Positions 6,979 through 15,986 are shown, numbered from the stretch's first letter. The stretch: 64,000 bases of DNA from FEN-1219 sp963744305 (GCA_963744305.1 CAVUTF010000026.1:31967-95966), one strand, 5' to 3'. Notes: a model not told the origin generated them from the letters alone. Numbers and translations: made by a program.

Positions 6979-8686
6979 TCACGCCCGAGGCGGGTTCGGG
7001 TGCGCGCGATCTTCCGGTACGCCAAAGCATGCGAGGGCGAACTCCGCCATGGCCATAGCGAGGTGGTGCTCGCCCATCGTCACGATATCGACGCCTGCGC
7101 GTTCCAGATACCCACGCTCGGAGTCGCTATGCGTGCGCACGGCGGTTTTGATGTTCGGATTCAGCACACGCGAAAGTTCCAGAACATGGCGCGTCTGCAG
7201 GCCGTCCGGTGTTGCGATCACGATCACGCGGGCGTGGCGCACGCCCGCCGCGTCGAGAATTCCCTCGAGCGAGGCGTCGCCACAGACGGCTGACACTCCC
7301 CCCTGACGTAAGCTCGCGACGAGCCTGCGATCACGCTCGATGACGACGTACGGTACGGCGCATTGCTCGAGCATCGGTCCGATCCTGCCGCCCACACGGC
7401 CGTAACCGACGATCACGGCGTGATCACGCAACATGGAAGGAGGCTTCTCGCTGCCGACCGCTTGGGGAACGTCCGGTTCGGTGATCGGCGTCTCGATGCG
7501 CGAGCGCTGCAGCCAAGCGGTGATCGGTCGGATCGTGGCGAACGCGAGCGGATTGAGCGCGATCGAGAGAATGGCGCCGGCGAGAATCAGATCCCGTCCC
7601 GCCGGCGGAAGGATTCCGAGGGCGGCGCCCAGCCCCGCAAGAATGAAGGAGAATTCCCCGATCTGCGCTAGGCTCGCGGACACGGTGAGCGCGGTTGAAA
7701 CCGGGTAGCCGAACGCCCGTCACGATGGCGAACGCCACGAGCGACTTTCCGAGCAGAATGATCCCCAGGACCGCGAGAACCGCCAATGGATCACGCAGCA
7801 GAATGGACGGATCGAACAGCATCCCGACGGAAACGAAGAACAGCACGGCGAACGCGTCTTTGAGCGGCAGGGAGTCGGCCGCCGCGCGCTGGCTCAAGTC
7901 GGACTCGCCGAGCACGACTCCGGCGAAGAACGCGCCGAGCGCGAGCGAGACATCGAAGAGCACGGCGGACCCATAGGCGATGCCTAGGGCGACGGCGAGC
8001 ACGGCGAGCGTGAAGAGCTCGCGAGAGCCGGTTGCGGTCACGCGCATCAGCAACCACGGCACGACGCGCGTGCCCACGACGAGAGCGAGCGCCACGAATA
8101 CGGCGATCTTGGCGAGCACCAGCGCAATCGCGGTCGCGACGTTGTCGCCGCCTGCGGCGTCCTCCGGCTGCGCAAGCACCGGCAGAATCACCACCGCGAG
8201 CACCATGGCCATGTCCTCGACGATCAGCCAGCCCATCGCGATGTGACCTTCGGGCGAATCAAGACTCATGCGTTGCTCGAGCGCCCGCAACAGGACTACC
8301 GAGCTCGCAACCGACAGCGATAAGCCGAAGACTATTCCGGCTCCAACGCTCCATCCCCATAGCATCGCAAGCGCCGCGCCGATAGCCGTGGCCGCCGCCA
8401 TCTGCGCCAGCGCTCCCGGCAGCGCGACGCGCCGCGTCTCGAAGAGGTCCTTGAACGAAAAGTGCAGACCGACGCCGAACATCAGGAGGATCACGCCGAT
8501 CTCCGCGAGCTGTGCGGCGAAGTTCGCGTCTGCAATGATTCCGGGGGTGAACGGTCCGAGCGCGATTCCCGCGATCAGATACCCAACGAGCGGGGGGATG
8601 CGGATACGGACGGCGACGAAGCCGAATGCGAGCGCTAGCACGAATGCGGCGGCGATCGTCGCAATTAGCGTCGTATCGTGGGTCAT
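6979..8686 (-). CDS. KefB/YbaL-type cation:proton antiporter
   Basis: CPA2-family inner-membrane antiporter, about 565 residues, expected to exchange K+ (or Na+) for H+. The N-terminal part has about 12 membrane helices (start MTHDTTLIATIAAAFVLALA; LLMFGVGLHFSFKDL and ALGAFFAGVVLGESDL are typical). The C-terminal part is a TrkA-N/RCK nucleotide-binding domain (HAVIVGYGRVGGRIGPML). One frameshift near 7690-7705 splits the two ORFs inside the last membrane helices. Divergent from the Crp-type gene, with sites 6 and 7 between them. Confidence 0.88.
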
Positions 8687-8703
8687 CCCCTCACTTCCTC
8701 AGA

Positions 8704-8725
8704 CTCTATGCGCCAGCGTACGGCC
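8704..8725. promoter_or_regulatory. FNR-layout palindrome, site 6
   Basis: ATGCG-CCAG-CGTAC core followed by G-GCC. It sits 18 bases upstream of the antiporter start and in the shared promoter region with the Crp-type gene. Confidence 0.45.
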
Positions 8726-8737
8726 GCTTTCAGCATT

Positions 8738-8759
8738 CTCTGTGCCCTACCGCACATAG
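8738..8759. promoter_or_regulatory. FNR-layout palindrome, site 7
   Basis: GTGCC-CTAC-CGCAC core with CTCT before and A-TAG after. It ends nine bases before the GTG of the Crp-type regulator at 8769 and touches its TAGGAG ribosome binding site, an ideal place for autorepression. Confidence 0.55.
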
Positions 8760-8768
8760 GAGTAGACT

Positions 8769-9671
8769 GTGCGTCGTTACTCACTGCAAAGGCCGCGGGC
8801 CATTACATTGCCAAACGCTAATCACAGTCCGCTGGAAAACCACATACTAGATGCGCTGCCTGCGATCGAGCGCGAGCGGCTGTTCCCGCATCTGAAGGTC
8901 GTGCCGATGCCGCTCGGCTCGGTCCTGTACGAGTCGGGTGACGTGCTGCGCCACATCTATTTTCCGACCGACTGCATCGTCTCGCTGCTCTACGTAATGA
9001 AAGACGGGGCGTCGGCTGAAATCGCGGTGGTCGGTAACGAAGGCGCGGTCGGTGTGGCGCTGTTCATGGGCGGCGAAACCACGCCGAGCCGGGCGATCGT
9101 GCAGAGCGCCGGATTCGCGTATCGGTTGACGGGAGGGCGGCTCAAGCAAGAGTTCAACCGCCACGGGCAGATGCTGCATATCCTGCTGCGCTACACACAA
9201 TCGCTGATCACGCAGATGGCGCAGACGGCGGTTTGCAACCGCCACCACTCGGTGGACCAGCAACTGTGCCGCTGGCTGCTGCTGTCGCTCGACCGCCTGC
9301 CTTCCGATCGCCTGAAGATGACACAGGAGCTCATCGCGAACATGCTCGGCGTGCGGCGTGAGGGCGTGACGCTCGCGGCCGGCAAACTACAGGAGCAAGG
9401 CGTGATCCGGTACAGCCGCGGGCAAATCACCGTGCTGGATCGGCCCGAGCTCGAGCGGCTGTGTTGCGAGTGCTACGCCGTGGTCAAGAAAGAGACCGAT
9501 CGGCTGCTGCCGCATCATCAGTCAGATTCCCGCTCCCCGAGGAGAGGAGCGCTAGCGGAACCTGCACGGCAGGCTGACGATGAACTCGCTGCCGCAGTCA
9601 GGACCCGCGCTAAATGCGCGAATGACGCCGCCATGCCCCTCGACGAGCAGCCGGGCGAGGTACAAACCTAA
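8769..9671 (+). CDS. Crp/Fnr-family transcriptional regulator 1
   Basis: Cyclic-nucleotide-binding-like beta barrel (VLYESGDVLRHIYFPTDCIV), dimer helix, then a winged helix-turn-helix (MTQELIANMLGVRREGVTL). Lined up with E. coli CRP, the recognition helix keeps Arg180 and Glu181 equivalents but has Leu at Arg185. No Fnr-type Cys cluster at the N-terminus. The GTG start has TAGGAG six bases upstream. The family normally ends near VVKKETDRLLP; the extra 50 residues overlap the convergent kinase gene and probably come from a frameshift near 9520. Confidence 0.88.
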   Translation: MRRYSLQRPRAITLPNANHSPLENHILDALPAIERERLFPHLKVVPMPLGSVLYESGDVLRHIYFPTDCIVSLLYVMKDGASAEIAVVGNEGAVGVALFMGGETTPSRAIVQSAGFAYRLTGGRLKQEFNRHGQMLHILLRYTQSLITQMAQTAVCNRHHSVDQQLCRWLLLSLDRLPSDRLKMTQELIANMLGVRREGVTLAAGKLQEQGVIRYSRGQITVLDRPELERLCCECYAVVKKETDRLLPHHQSDSRSPRRGALAEPARQADDELAAAVRTRAKCANDAAMPLDEQPGEVQT

Positions 9672-10880
9672 GCCGATCCCGCCAGCCGAGCGCTCCGTCC
9701 GTGCTTGCCCGGCCTGCACGTAGAGCTCGAAGATCGTATCGAGCTCTGCCGGAGCAATGCCGATACCGTTGTCGCTGACGGTGATCACAACGTCGTCCTC
9801 ATCCCGCTCCGCGCTAATACCGATGACGCCGCCGGGGTTCGTGTATTTGGCGGCGTTGCCGAGAAGGTTCTGCAGCGCCTGCGATAACCACATGACGTCG
9901 GCATCGATGACTATGGGTTCCGGCGGGACGCTGACGATGAGCGTGTGGTTGCGAGCCGCGGCGAGCGGGCGGACGGTCTCGACCGCGTGCTCGATGATCT
10001 CGGAGACGGCAGCGCGGGTGCGCCGCAACTGGACGTTTCCGTCTTGCAGGCGAGCGACGTCGAGGAGATCGTCGATCAGTCGAGTCATTCCGCCGATCTG
10101 ACGGTCGATGATCTCGGTGATCGACCGCCTCGTCACGGCGTCGGTTGGGTTGAGCTTGAGCAGCTCGACGGCATTCCTGACGGGAGCGAGCCGGCCCCGC
10201 AGCTCGTGCCCGAGAATCGAGACGAACCGGTCTTTGTTGCTATCCGCCGCGATCGCGAGCTCCGCGGCGTCGCCGCCCTCGGCGACTTTGGCCTCGAGCG
10301 CCTGGAAGGCCGCCAGCACATCGCACGCGGCCGCAGCGAACTTGCTCAAGCTCGTGATGAGTCTCGCATCCTCAGCGTCGAAGTGGCGAGTGTCATCGTG
10401 GGCGGCGACCCAGAGGGTCCCGGCCTGTGCGCCGTTACGGCGAAACGGAATCAACAAAGCCTCTCTAATTTCAGGGCTCCAGGCTTTGATATGTTGAAAG
10501 TGCCGGACCGGACGCGACATGAGCTGGATAGCATTACTGTCGAGGGTCGTGCCACAAGGGCTGAACGCCCGCGGCAAGGTGGCGCCGAGATGCGGGGCGA
10601 GCTTTCCGGCGAGCGCCCGCCAGCGAAGCACGGGCCCGTCGGTGCCGGCTTCGAGCAACGTGATCCCGGCCGAATGCGCTTTGCAAAGGTCTAGCGCTAC
10701 GTCGGCCAGCTTTTGCAGCGTCGATCCGCGCGACGTGCCGAGCGTTTGAGCCAGCGCCGTGAGGGCGCGGTTCTCGGCCTCGAAATCCGGCGCTCGTGGC
10801 GCCCGCCGACTGAGCTCCGCAGTGGCGACAACCGCAGACAGCGGGAACGCCGCTGGCGAAAGCGCTTCCCGTGATTGCAT
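9552..10880 (-). CDS. GAF-domain sensor histidine kinase
   Basis: About 442 residues with no membrane segment. A GAF domain covers roughly residues 35-200, followed by HisKA with the phospho-acceptor His in ILGHELRGRLAPVRNAVELL and HATPase_c with N box (LLGNAAKYTNPGG), G1 (DNGIGIAP) and G2 (GGIGLGLYLA). Cytosolic two-component kinase with an unknown signal; no response regulator gene lies next to it. ATG 10880 was preferred for its GGAG; 10928 is the alternative. Divergent from Crp-type regulator 2, with palindrome site 8 between. Confidence 0.88.
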   Translation of the reverse strand: MQSREALSPAAFPLSAVVATAELSRRAPRAPDFEAENRALTALAQTLGTSRGSTLQKLADVALDLCKAHSAGITLLEAGTDGPVLRWRALAGKLAPHLGATLPRAFSPCGTTLDSNAIQLMSRPVRHFQHIKAWSPEIREALLIPFRRNGAQAGTLWVAAHDDTRHFDAEDARLITSLSKFAAAACDVLAAFQALEAKVAEGGDAAELAIAADSNKDRFVSILGHELRGRLAPVRNAVELLKLNPTDAVTRRSITEIIDRQIGGMTRLIDDLLDVARLQDGNVQLRRTRAAVSEIIEHAVETVRPLAAARNHTLIVSVPPEPIVIDADVMWLSQALQNLLGNAAKYTNPGGVIGISAERDEDDVVITVSDNGIGIAPAELDTIFELYVQAGQARTERSAGGIGLGLYLARLLVEGHGGVIRAFSAGPDCGSEFIVSLPCRFR

Positions 10881-10982
10881 GTCTGATCTCCGATGCCGAG
10901 GGCGCGCCGCGAGAAACGGCTGTCGCACCCCATCCCACCATCAAATTCCCACGCCGATACTTTGCGGCGAAGTGCGGTTGGC

Positions 10983-11004
10983 TTCTGTGCGCTACCGAAC
11001 ATAG
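10983..11004. promoter_or_regulatory. FNR-layout palindrome, site 8
   Basis: GTGCG-CTAC-CGAAC core with TTCT before and A-TAG after; almost identical in layout to site 7. It lies between the divergent kinase gene (start 10880) and Crp-type regulator 2. Confidence 0.55.
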
Positions 11005-11120
11005 GCGGCTGTGATTCCCTACAAAAATAGACACGCTACGTGCTGCACCGCACAGAGGCGGTCGCGACGATCGGCGACGCTGTCATGTTCAGATTGCTTC
11101 GCCACCGCTCCCGGACTCCC

Positions 11121-11829
11121 ATGCCGACGTCAAAGCTCGATCATTCGGAAAACCTTTTACTGGCTGCTCTGCCTGCGGCTGACCGCCGCCGTCTGTTTGC
11201 GCAGAGCGAGCCGGTCGAGCTCGTCGTTGCCGATACGCTGACCGAGCCCGGGGACCGCATTCGGCACGTTTACTTTCCGATCGATAGCTTCATATCGCTG
11301 ATCGCTCCGATCGATCGACAGGCGCAGCTCGAGGTGGGGCTCGTCGGCAACGAGGGCATGCTCGGAGTCTCACTGATTCTCGGCGTGAACGCATTCGCCT
11401 CTGCGAGCATTGGTTCAAGGCGCGGGCTTCGCGTGGCGTTTGGATGCCGCAACATTTCGCCGCGAGCTCGCGTTGAGCGCTGCACTGCGGCGCGGTTTGA
11501 ACCGCTACGTCTACGTATCCCTGAGCCAGCTCGCTCAGACCGCTGCGTGCACGCGCTTTCATTTCGTGGAGGCGCGGCTCGCGCGTTGGCTGTTGATGAC
11601 GCGGGATCGCGCGCATTCAAACAAGTTTCAAATCACCCATGAATTTCTCGCCTACATGCTCGGCGTGCGGCGCGTGGGGGTGACCCGGGCCGCGAGCGCG
11701 CTGCAGCGGCGCAAGCTCATCCACTACCGTCGTGGCAACCTCGAAATTCGCGATGTCCGCGGGCTCGAAGCCGCCGCGTGCGGTTGCTACGAAAACGCCA
11801 AGGAAACGTACGCGCGCGCGCTCAGTTAG
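11121..11829 (+). CDS. Crp/Fnr-family transcriptional regulator 2
   Basis: Paralog of the 8769 regulator: barrel domain (DTLTEPGDRIRHVYFPIDSF, VGLVGNEGMLGVSL), then in a second frame QGAGFAWRLDAATF and the helix-turn-helix FLAYMLGVRRVGVTRAASAL. A frameshift near 11405 joins them. The recognition helix has Val where CRP has Glu181, but keeps the Arg185 equivalent, so it is the mirror image of paralog 1. The start is uncertain: ATG 11121 is used here; GTG 11040 and ATG 11085 are possible. Confidence 0.82.
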
Positions 11830-12008
11830 CGGACCACTGCCGAGTCACGCGGCACATTCGTGCCATCTTCCCGGTCATCCAATTGCGCCGCCAGCGAGTT
11901 CGGCTCCGTTTCACGAGAGAGCCGGCGACATTCCGCGGCGGTCGGTTCTTCCCACAGCCGTTGCAGCGATGCCGCAAGCCGTTGCGAAATTGGAGTCGCT
12001 GTAGTCAT
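11826..12008 (-). CDS. Small protein, copy 1 of a duplicated pair
   Basis: A 60-residue protein with ATPISQRLAASLQRLWEEPTA followed by a RRLSRETE block and an acidic C-terminus (QLDDREDG). It is clearly paralogous to 13777-13968. Start 12008 was chosen because it aligns with that paralog, which has a good ribosome binding site. Family unknown. It shares four bases with the end of Crp-type gene 2. Confidence 0.6.
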   Translation of the reverse strand: MTTATPISQRLAASLQRLWEEPTAAECRRLSRETEPNSLAAQLDDREDGTNVPRDSAVVR

Positions 12009-12028
12009 GCGTGGATGAGTCAGTGTGC

Positions 12029-12178
12029 TCATGAAGGCAAAGTCTCTGCGGACGGGTTGCCCGGTCGCTGGCAACATTGCGCGACTTCCGCCGGCGAGGT
12101 TCCGGTACGGACGCTCAACGAGGTGATCGCACGCTCATGTCGGGCTGCTTCGTTGCTGCCCTCGTAGAGTGAGCCCAT
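12029..12178 (-). pseudogene. Truncated DUF3562-like protein
   Basis: Matches the 990-1208 protein over HERAITSLSVRTGTSPAEV, then stops matching abruptly and runs into an unrelated tail (AQCCQRPGNPSAE). The second half of the domain is absent, so this is a deletion product. AGGAAAC precedes the ATG at 12178, so the truncated peptide may still be made. Confidence 0.6.
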
Positions 12179-12248
12179 CGAAGTTTCCTGATGCTTCTCG
12201 CGCTGCGTCTTGACGCGGGGCGCGGGAAGCGCTGCGGCCGATCGATTG

Positions 12249-12447
12249 TTATCGACCGTCGGTGGCGTCTTCGATGTCTTCTGCCACCTCGTCGATCGCG
12301 TCGTCGATCTGGTTGCCTGTCGTTTCGCCACCCGCCCTGATGTCTTCGACCGCCTCGTCGAGCTCCTCGGCGACGCGCTCGATCGGCCCCTCTCTCACAA
12401 GCCAAGAAGAGCGGTAGTGCCATCAACAATACTGCGAACCTTTTCAT
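12249..12447 (-). CDS. Small lipoprotein with acidic helix
   Basis: MKRFAVLLMALPLFLAC is a lipoprotein signal with Cys17. After one frameshift directly behind the Cys the frame continues EGPIERVAEELDEAVEDI and ends DIEDATDGR, a strongly acidic amphipathic helix of about 45 residues. GGAGA precedes the ATG. Likely a tiny periplasmic lipoprotein, possibly envelope-stress related; no named family. Part of a same-strand run with the GlsB/YeaQ-type gene. Confidence 0.6.
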
Positions 12448-12475
12448 ACATATCTCCAATTGTTTGTGAGCCTTT

Positions 12476-12739
12476 CTACCGCGCGATGCGGAAGAACCTC
12501 ACGACCGCGAGCAGGGCGACGGCTCCGAGAAACGATACAACCAATCCGTTCACGCTGAAGTTACCCTCGTTGATCGTCGAGGTTCCGAAGAAGCCGCTCA
12601 ACAACAGTCCGCCGAGAAACGCCCCGACGATTCCGACCACGACGTTGAGCAGGATCCCTTGCCGGCCGTTCGTACCCATGAGCACGCTCGCCGCCCAACC
12701 GATCAATCCGCCGATCAGAAGCCAAATGATGAGATTCAT
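12476..12739 (-). CDS. GlsB/YeaQ/YmgE family membrane protein
   Basis: An 87-residue stress-response membrane protein with three predicted helices. Conserved GGLIGWAASVLMGTNGRQG and LNVVVGIVGAFLGGLLLSG blocks are present, and the third helix (FLGAVALLAVVRFF) is complete. Known from general stress and biofilm regulons; exact role unknown. GAGG precedes the ATG. Sites 9 and 10 lie upstream, shared with the divergent diguanylate cyclase. Confidence 0.88.
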   Translation of the reverse strand: MNLIIWLLIGGLIGWAASVLMGTNGRQGILLNVVVGIVGAFLGGLLLSGFFGTSTINEGNFSVNGLVVSFLGAVALLAVVRFFRIAR

Positions 12740-12795
12740 GTGTTTTTCCTCGTTTTGTGAATGGGTAGCTGACGTTACCGGCGATTCGCAGCTGG

Positions 12796-12817
12796 GTCTG
12801 TACGCTGACGCGCTTAT
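12796..12817. promoter_or_regulatory. FNR-layout palindrome, site 9
   Basis: GTCT before GTACG-CTGA-CGCGC. It is 57 bases upstream of the GlsB/YeaQ-type gene. Confidence 0.5.
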
Positions 12818-12839
12818 TCGCGCACCTCGTGTTCGCGTA

Positions 12840-12861
12840 CTATGTTCGATAGCGCACGGAC
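12840..12861. promoter_or_regulatory. FNR-layout palindrome, site 10
   Basis: GTTCG-ATAG-CGCAC followed by G-GAC. On the opposite strand it reads as nearly the same sequence as site 8. It lies between the GlsB/YeaQ-type gene and the diguanylate cyclase. Confidence 0.55.
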
Positions 12862-12988
12862 GCCGCGCCAGGCCACTCCTATTCTTGTGTCGAGGATGAT
12901 GGGTTCACCAGCCATGCTTTGGATGCCGATTGGCGAGTGGCCGGCATGCCCCTGGCTCCTTGCCCAAACACAATGGAGCAACTCGTAG

Positions 12989-13780
12989 ATGGCAGCACAC
13001 CTTCAGCCACAACGCCCACGTGACGGCGCGCTGGAGGAGCGAGTCACCGCGCTCGCGCCGCGGCCGCGATCGACACAATCGTTGCCGAACGCTGCAGAGC
13101 TCTACCGCGCCTTGGCGGCTACCCAACGGCGGTTGGGCGCTGCGCTGCGGCAGATCGATGCGCTGCTGATCCAAGATTCGCTTATGAAGCAAGAAGTGGT
13201 AATGCTCGAGGAAGTGGCGTGGAAGGCGCGCGAGTTCGCGTATCACGATGAGCTTACCGGTCTGCCGAATCGCCGCTTACTGAGGGATCATTTCGATCAA
13301 GCGGTGGCGCGCGGAGCACGCCGGCACAACCAGGTCGCAGTACTGTTGCTCGATTTAGACGGATTCAAGCGCATCAATGACGCTCTTGGGCATGCCGTAG
13401 GAGACGGACTGCTGCAGCAAGTAGCGAAGCGGCTCGTACGGTGTATCCGAACCTCCGATACCGCGTGTCGTTTAGGCGGAGACGAATTCCTGATCTTGTT
13501 GCCGGAGCTGGAAGGCGCGGAAAGCGCGGTTGCGGCGGCGGAGAAAATTCGCGCGCACCTCGCGATGCCGTTTCTCGTCGACGGCACCGCGATCAAGATC
13601 ACGACAAGCATCGGGATCGCGATCTTCCCCGTCGACGGGGAAGAGTACGGCGAGCTGATACGGCGAGCGGACCACGCGATGTATCGTGACAAAGCCCGCG
13701 GACCGGCTCCGCCGAGCGTCGTCGACGGTGGCAGTCCCGGGCGCGCAATCGCCGAGACGCGCGCACGCCCGCTCGGTTAG
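12989..13780 (+). CDS. GGDEF diguanylate cyclase
   Basis: A 263-residue soluble protein. A short helical N-terminus (AAELYRALAATQRRLGAALRQ) is followed by a GGDEF domain from about residue 88 (DELTGLPNRR) with intact active site RLGGDEF at about 161-167 and a C-terminal YRDKARG. Expected to make cyclic di-GMP. No RxxD inhibitory site is seen upstream of the GGDEF motif, and no separate sensor domain, so control may be mostly transcriptional via the two palindromic sites in its promoter region. Confidence 0.9.
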   Translation: MAAHLQPQRPRDGALEERVTALAPRPRSTQSLPNAAELYRALAATQRRLGAALRQIDALLIQDSLMKQEVVMLEEVAWKAREFAYHDELTGLPNRRLLRDHFDQAVARGARRHNQVAVLLLDLDGFKRINDALGHAVGDGLLQQVAKRLVRCIRTSDTACRLGGDEFLILLPELEGAESAVAAAEKIRAHLAMPFLVDGTAIKITTSIGIAIFPVDGEEYGELIRRADHAMYRDKARGPAPPSVVDGGSPGRAIAETRARPLG

Positions 13781-13968
13781 CCGTCCGCCGGGGATCCGCG
13801 CGGCGCAGTCGCGCCGCCCTCGTCTTCCCAGTCGTCCAGTTGCGCCGGCTGTGCCTGCGTCTCCGTATCACGCGACACTCGCAGCCAGTCTGCGGCGGTC
13901 GGCTCCTTCCACACTCGGTGCAACGCCGCTGAGAGCCGTCTCGAGATCGGAGCGGTGAAGTCGTGCAT
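13777..13968 (-). CDS. Small protein, copy 2 of a duplicated pair
   Basis: A 63-residue paralog of 11826-12008: APISRRLSAALHRVWKEPTA followed by RVSRDTE and an acidic end (QLDDWEDEG). GAGGAGA eight bases before the ATG fixes the start at 13968. Like copy 1 it sits just downstream of a GlsB/YeaQ-type gene on the same strand. Function unknown. Confidence 0.6.
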   Translation of the reverse strand: MHDFTAPISRRLSAALHRVWKEPTAADWLRVSRDTETQAQPAQLDDWEDEGGATAPRGSPADG

Positions 13969-13979
13969 GCGCCGTCTCC

Positions 13980-14195
13980 TCACCTGAGTTTCAGATTAGC
14001 CCGGGGAGGCTGAACGCGCCGTGGTCTGATCGGCGATGTTTCGAACATCCCGCTCAATAGCCAACCGGTCGCGACCGCGCCGACGATTCCGACGAGGACA
14101 TAGAGAGCGATACCTTGCCGGTCGTTCGTGCCCATGAGCAAGCTCGCCAACCAGCCGCTCACTCCGCCAACGACGAGCCAAATCACAATGTTCAT
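13980..14195 (-). pseudogene. Truncated GlsB/YeaQ-type protein
   Basis: The first two helices match the intact copy at 12476 (GGVSGWLASLLMGTNDRQG, VLVGIVGAVATGWLLSGMF), then an unrelated basic tail replaces the third helix. Probably a truncated duplicate. AGGAGG precedes the ATG at a slightly long distance. Confidence 0.65.
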
Positions 14196-14242
14196 GCAAT
14201 CTTCGCCCTCCTAACGGAGATTACGTACAGCTTGCAGGAGGC

Positions 14243-14264
14243 GTCTGTACGCCGGCGCACGCTC
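14243..14264. promoter_or_regulatory. FNR-layout palindrome, site 11
   Basis: GTCT before GTACG-CCGG-CGCAC, then G-CTC. It lies 48 bases upstream of the truncated GlsB/YeaQ-type gene. Confidence 0.5.
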
Positions 14265-14290
14265 GTGGCGAACAGCGCGGTGGATCACGG

Positions 14291-14312
14291 GTGAGTATGC
14301 CAGCGCACAGAC
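14291..14312. promoter_or_regulatory. FNR-layout palindrome, site 12
   Basis: GTATG-CCAG-CGCAC followed by A-GAC, 48 bases after site 11, both centred in the same intergenic region. Confidence 0.5.
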
Positions 14313-14500
14313 GGAGCGCGTCCGCTATCCGTATTCTTGCGAATGAGTGGAAAGACAACAGCGGCGTCGCCCGCGTGCCGGAACGAGCTTCCGCGAGCGT
14401 CGCGGAGCTCAACCGCGCACTCGCGGCGAGCCGAACTGAGTTGGGAGCTGCGCGGCGACAGGTGGGTGAGCTCAGACTCGGCATTAGCATCGCGAAATAA
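14297..14500 (+). pseudogene. Fragment resembling the cyclase N-terminus
   Basis: A 67-residue ORF containing VAELNRALAASRTELGAARRQ, which lines up with AAELYRALAATQRRLGAALRQ of the diguanylate cyclase at 12989. No GGDEF domain follows. Either a truncated duplicate or an independent small helical protein. Confidence 0.4.
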
Positions 14501-14507
14501 GTCTTCG

Positions 14508-14529
14508 CTATGCGTGCTGGCGTACGGAC
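14508..14529. promoter_or_regulatory. FNR-layout palindrome, site 13
   Basis: CTGG-CGTAC followed by G-GAC; the right half is exact, the left half is shifted (GCGTG). It lies 49 bases before the OmpA-like gene. Confidence 0.4.
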
Positions 14530-14578
14530 CCCGCGAAGTATTCGGCGTACCGTTCCGGATACTACATAGGAGAATGTC

Positions 14579-15963
14579 ATGAACCGGAAAACGATGGTCG
14601 CTCTTGCGGTATCGGCTGCACTCGGAGCTACGCCCGCGGCGATTTTTGCACAGGGCGTTCAGCAGACCGAAGCGATTGCCAGCTCCGACGTGCTGAGCCA
14701 GATTTCGATGTATAGCTACCGAGAGGGCCCGAAGTCGGACCTTCTCTTTCGCGCCACACCGATCGCAGCCACCGCGCAGGGTAAAGCGCAGGTGGAATAC
14801 CAGAATGGCAACGCGCAGATCAAGGCCGAGGTGGAGAACCTGCCGGAACCGGCGTCACTGGGTCCTTACACCACCTACGTGCTCTGGGCGTTGACGCCCG
14901 ACGGCCGTGCCACGAATAAAGGCGTCATCGGTGGGTATTCGGGCGGAAAGGGCGAGATGGACACGCAGCACGGTGCCTCCCAGTTTGCGCTAATCGTCAC
15001 GGCCGAGCCGCATTTTGCGGTCACGATGCCGAGCACGATGATCGCGCTCTATAACGTCGGCGATGACGTAAAGGGTAGTGAGTCGAAAGTCACTACGCTG
15101 ACCGAGCGTGCCGACTACGCAATGCTCGCGGGCGCGAGAGTTGCGCGCGTCGAGATCGACGATGAGACAAATCCGCTCGAGATCGTGCAGGCCCGCTATG
15201 CGATTGCTATCGCTCGCGCCGCAGGGGCGGATCGCTTCACATCTGAAGCCTACGCGACGGCCAATCAGAAGTTGGCGGCTGCGGAAACCGCTTTGAATGG
15301 CAAGAAAAGTTCCGAACGTAAAACCGCTCCCGGCCTTGCCCGCGAGGCCGTGATCGCCGGTGAGGACGCGCGCCGCTCAGCGATGATTGCCTCGGCCGCA
15401 TCCGCAGCGGACGCAGAGCGACAAGCTGCGGCCAACGCGGCGACCGACGCAGCGAACGAGGTGGCGCGTGTCGCTGCGACCGTAGCGGCCACTGCGCGCG
15501 ACGATCTGCGCAATCGGCTGAATGCTGCGTTACCGACGCGCGACTCGGATCGCGGCCTGGTTTCCGAGATCGGGGGCGTGCAGTTCGTCACGGGTAGCGC
15601 GGAAACCAACGCATCCGCACGCGAGAGCCTCTGCCAAATTCTCCGGCATCGTGGCGTCCTACCCGGGGCTGCGATTCAGCGTCGAGGGACACACCGATAG
15701 CGTCGGTAGCGTCGCTACTAACAGCGAGCTCTCGTTACGGCGCGCGACGACGGTTCGCGACTACTTGATCGGTCAAGGCGTAGCAGGCGTCGAGCATCGA
15801 CGTCGCGGGCCTCGGTCTATCGATGCCGATCGGCGACAACTCGACGGCCGATGGGCGCGCGCGCAATCGCCGCGTCGAGATCGTGATTTCAGGCGGGCCG
15901 CTGACGGCGGGTGGTGAGACGGTTAGTCTGTCGGTGCCTGCTCAATCACTGGCAGTTCGTTGA
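14579..15963 (+). CDS. OmpA-family outer-membrane protein
   Basis: Signal peptide (MNRKTMVALAVSAALGATPA...FAQG), an N-terminal domain of about 150 residues, a long Ala-rich helical linker (ASAASAADAERQAAANAAT), then an OmpA C-terminal peptidoglycan-binding domain: FSVEGHTDSVGS and, after a further frame change, GRARNRRVEIVISGG. At least two frameshifts (about 15630 and 15790) break the domain. The stop at 15961-15963 closes the joined frame. Periplasmic tether between outer membrane and cell wall. A decayed partial copy follows at 16176. Confidence 0.8.
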
Positions 15964-15986
15964 GAAGCTCTCGTTACATTTGCGAC

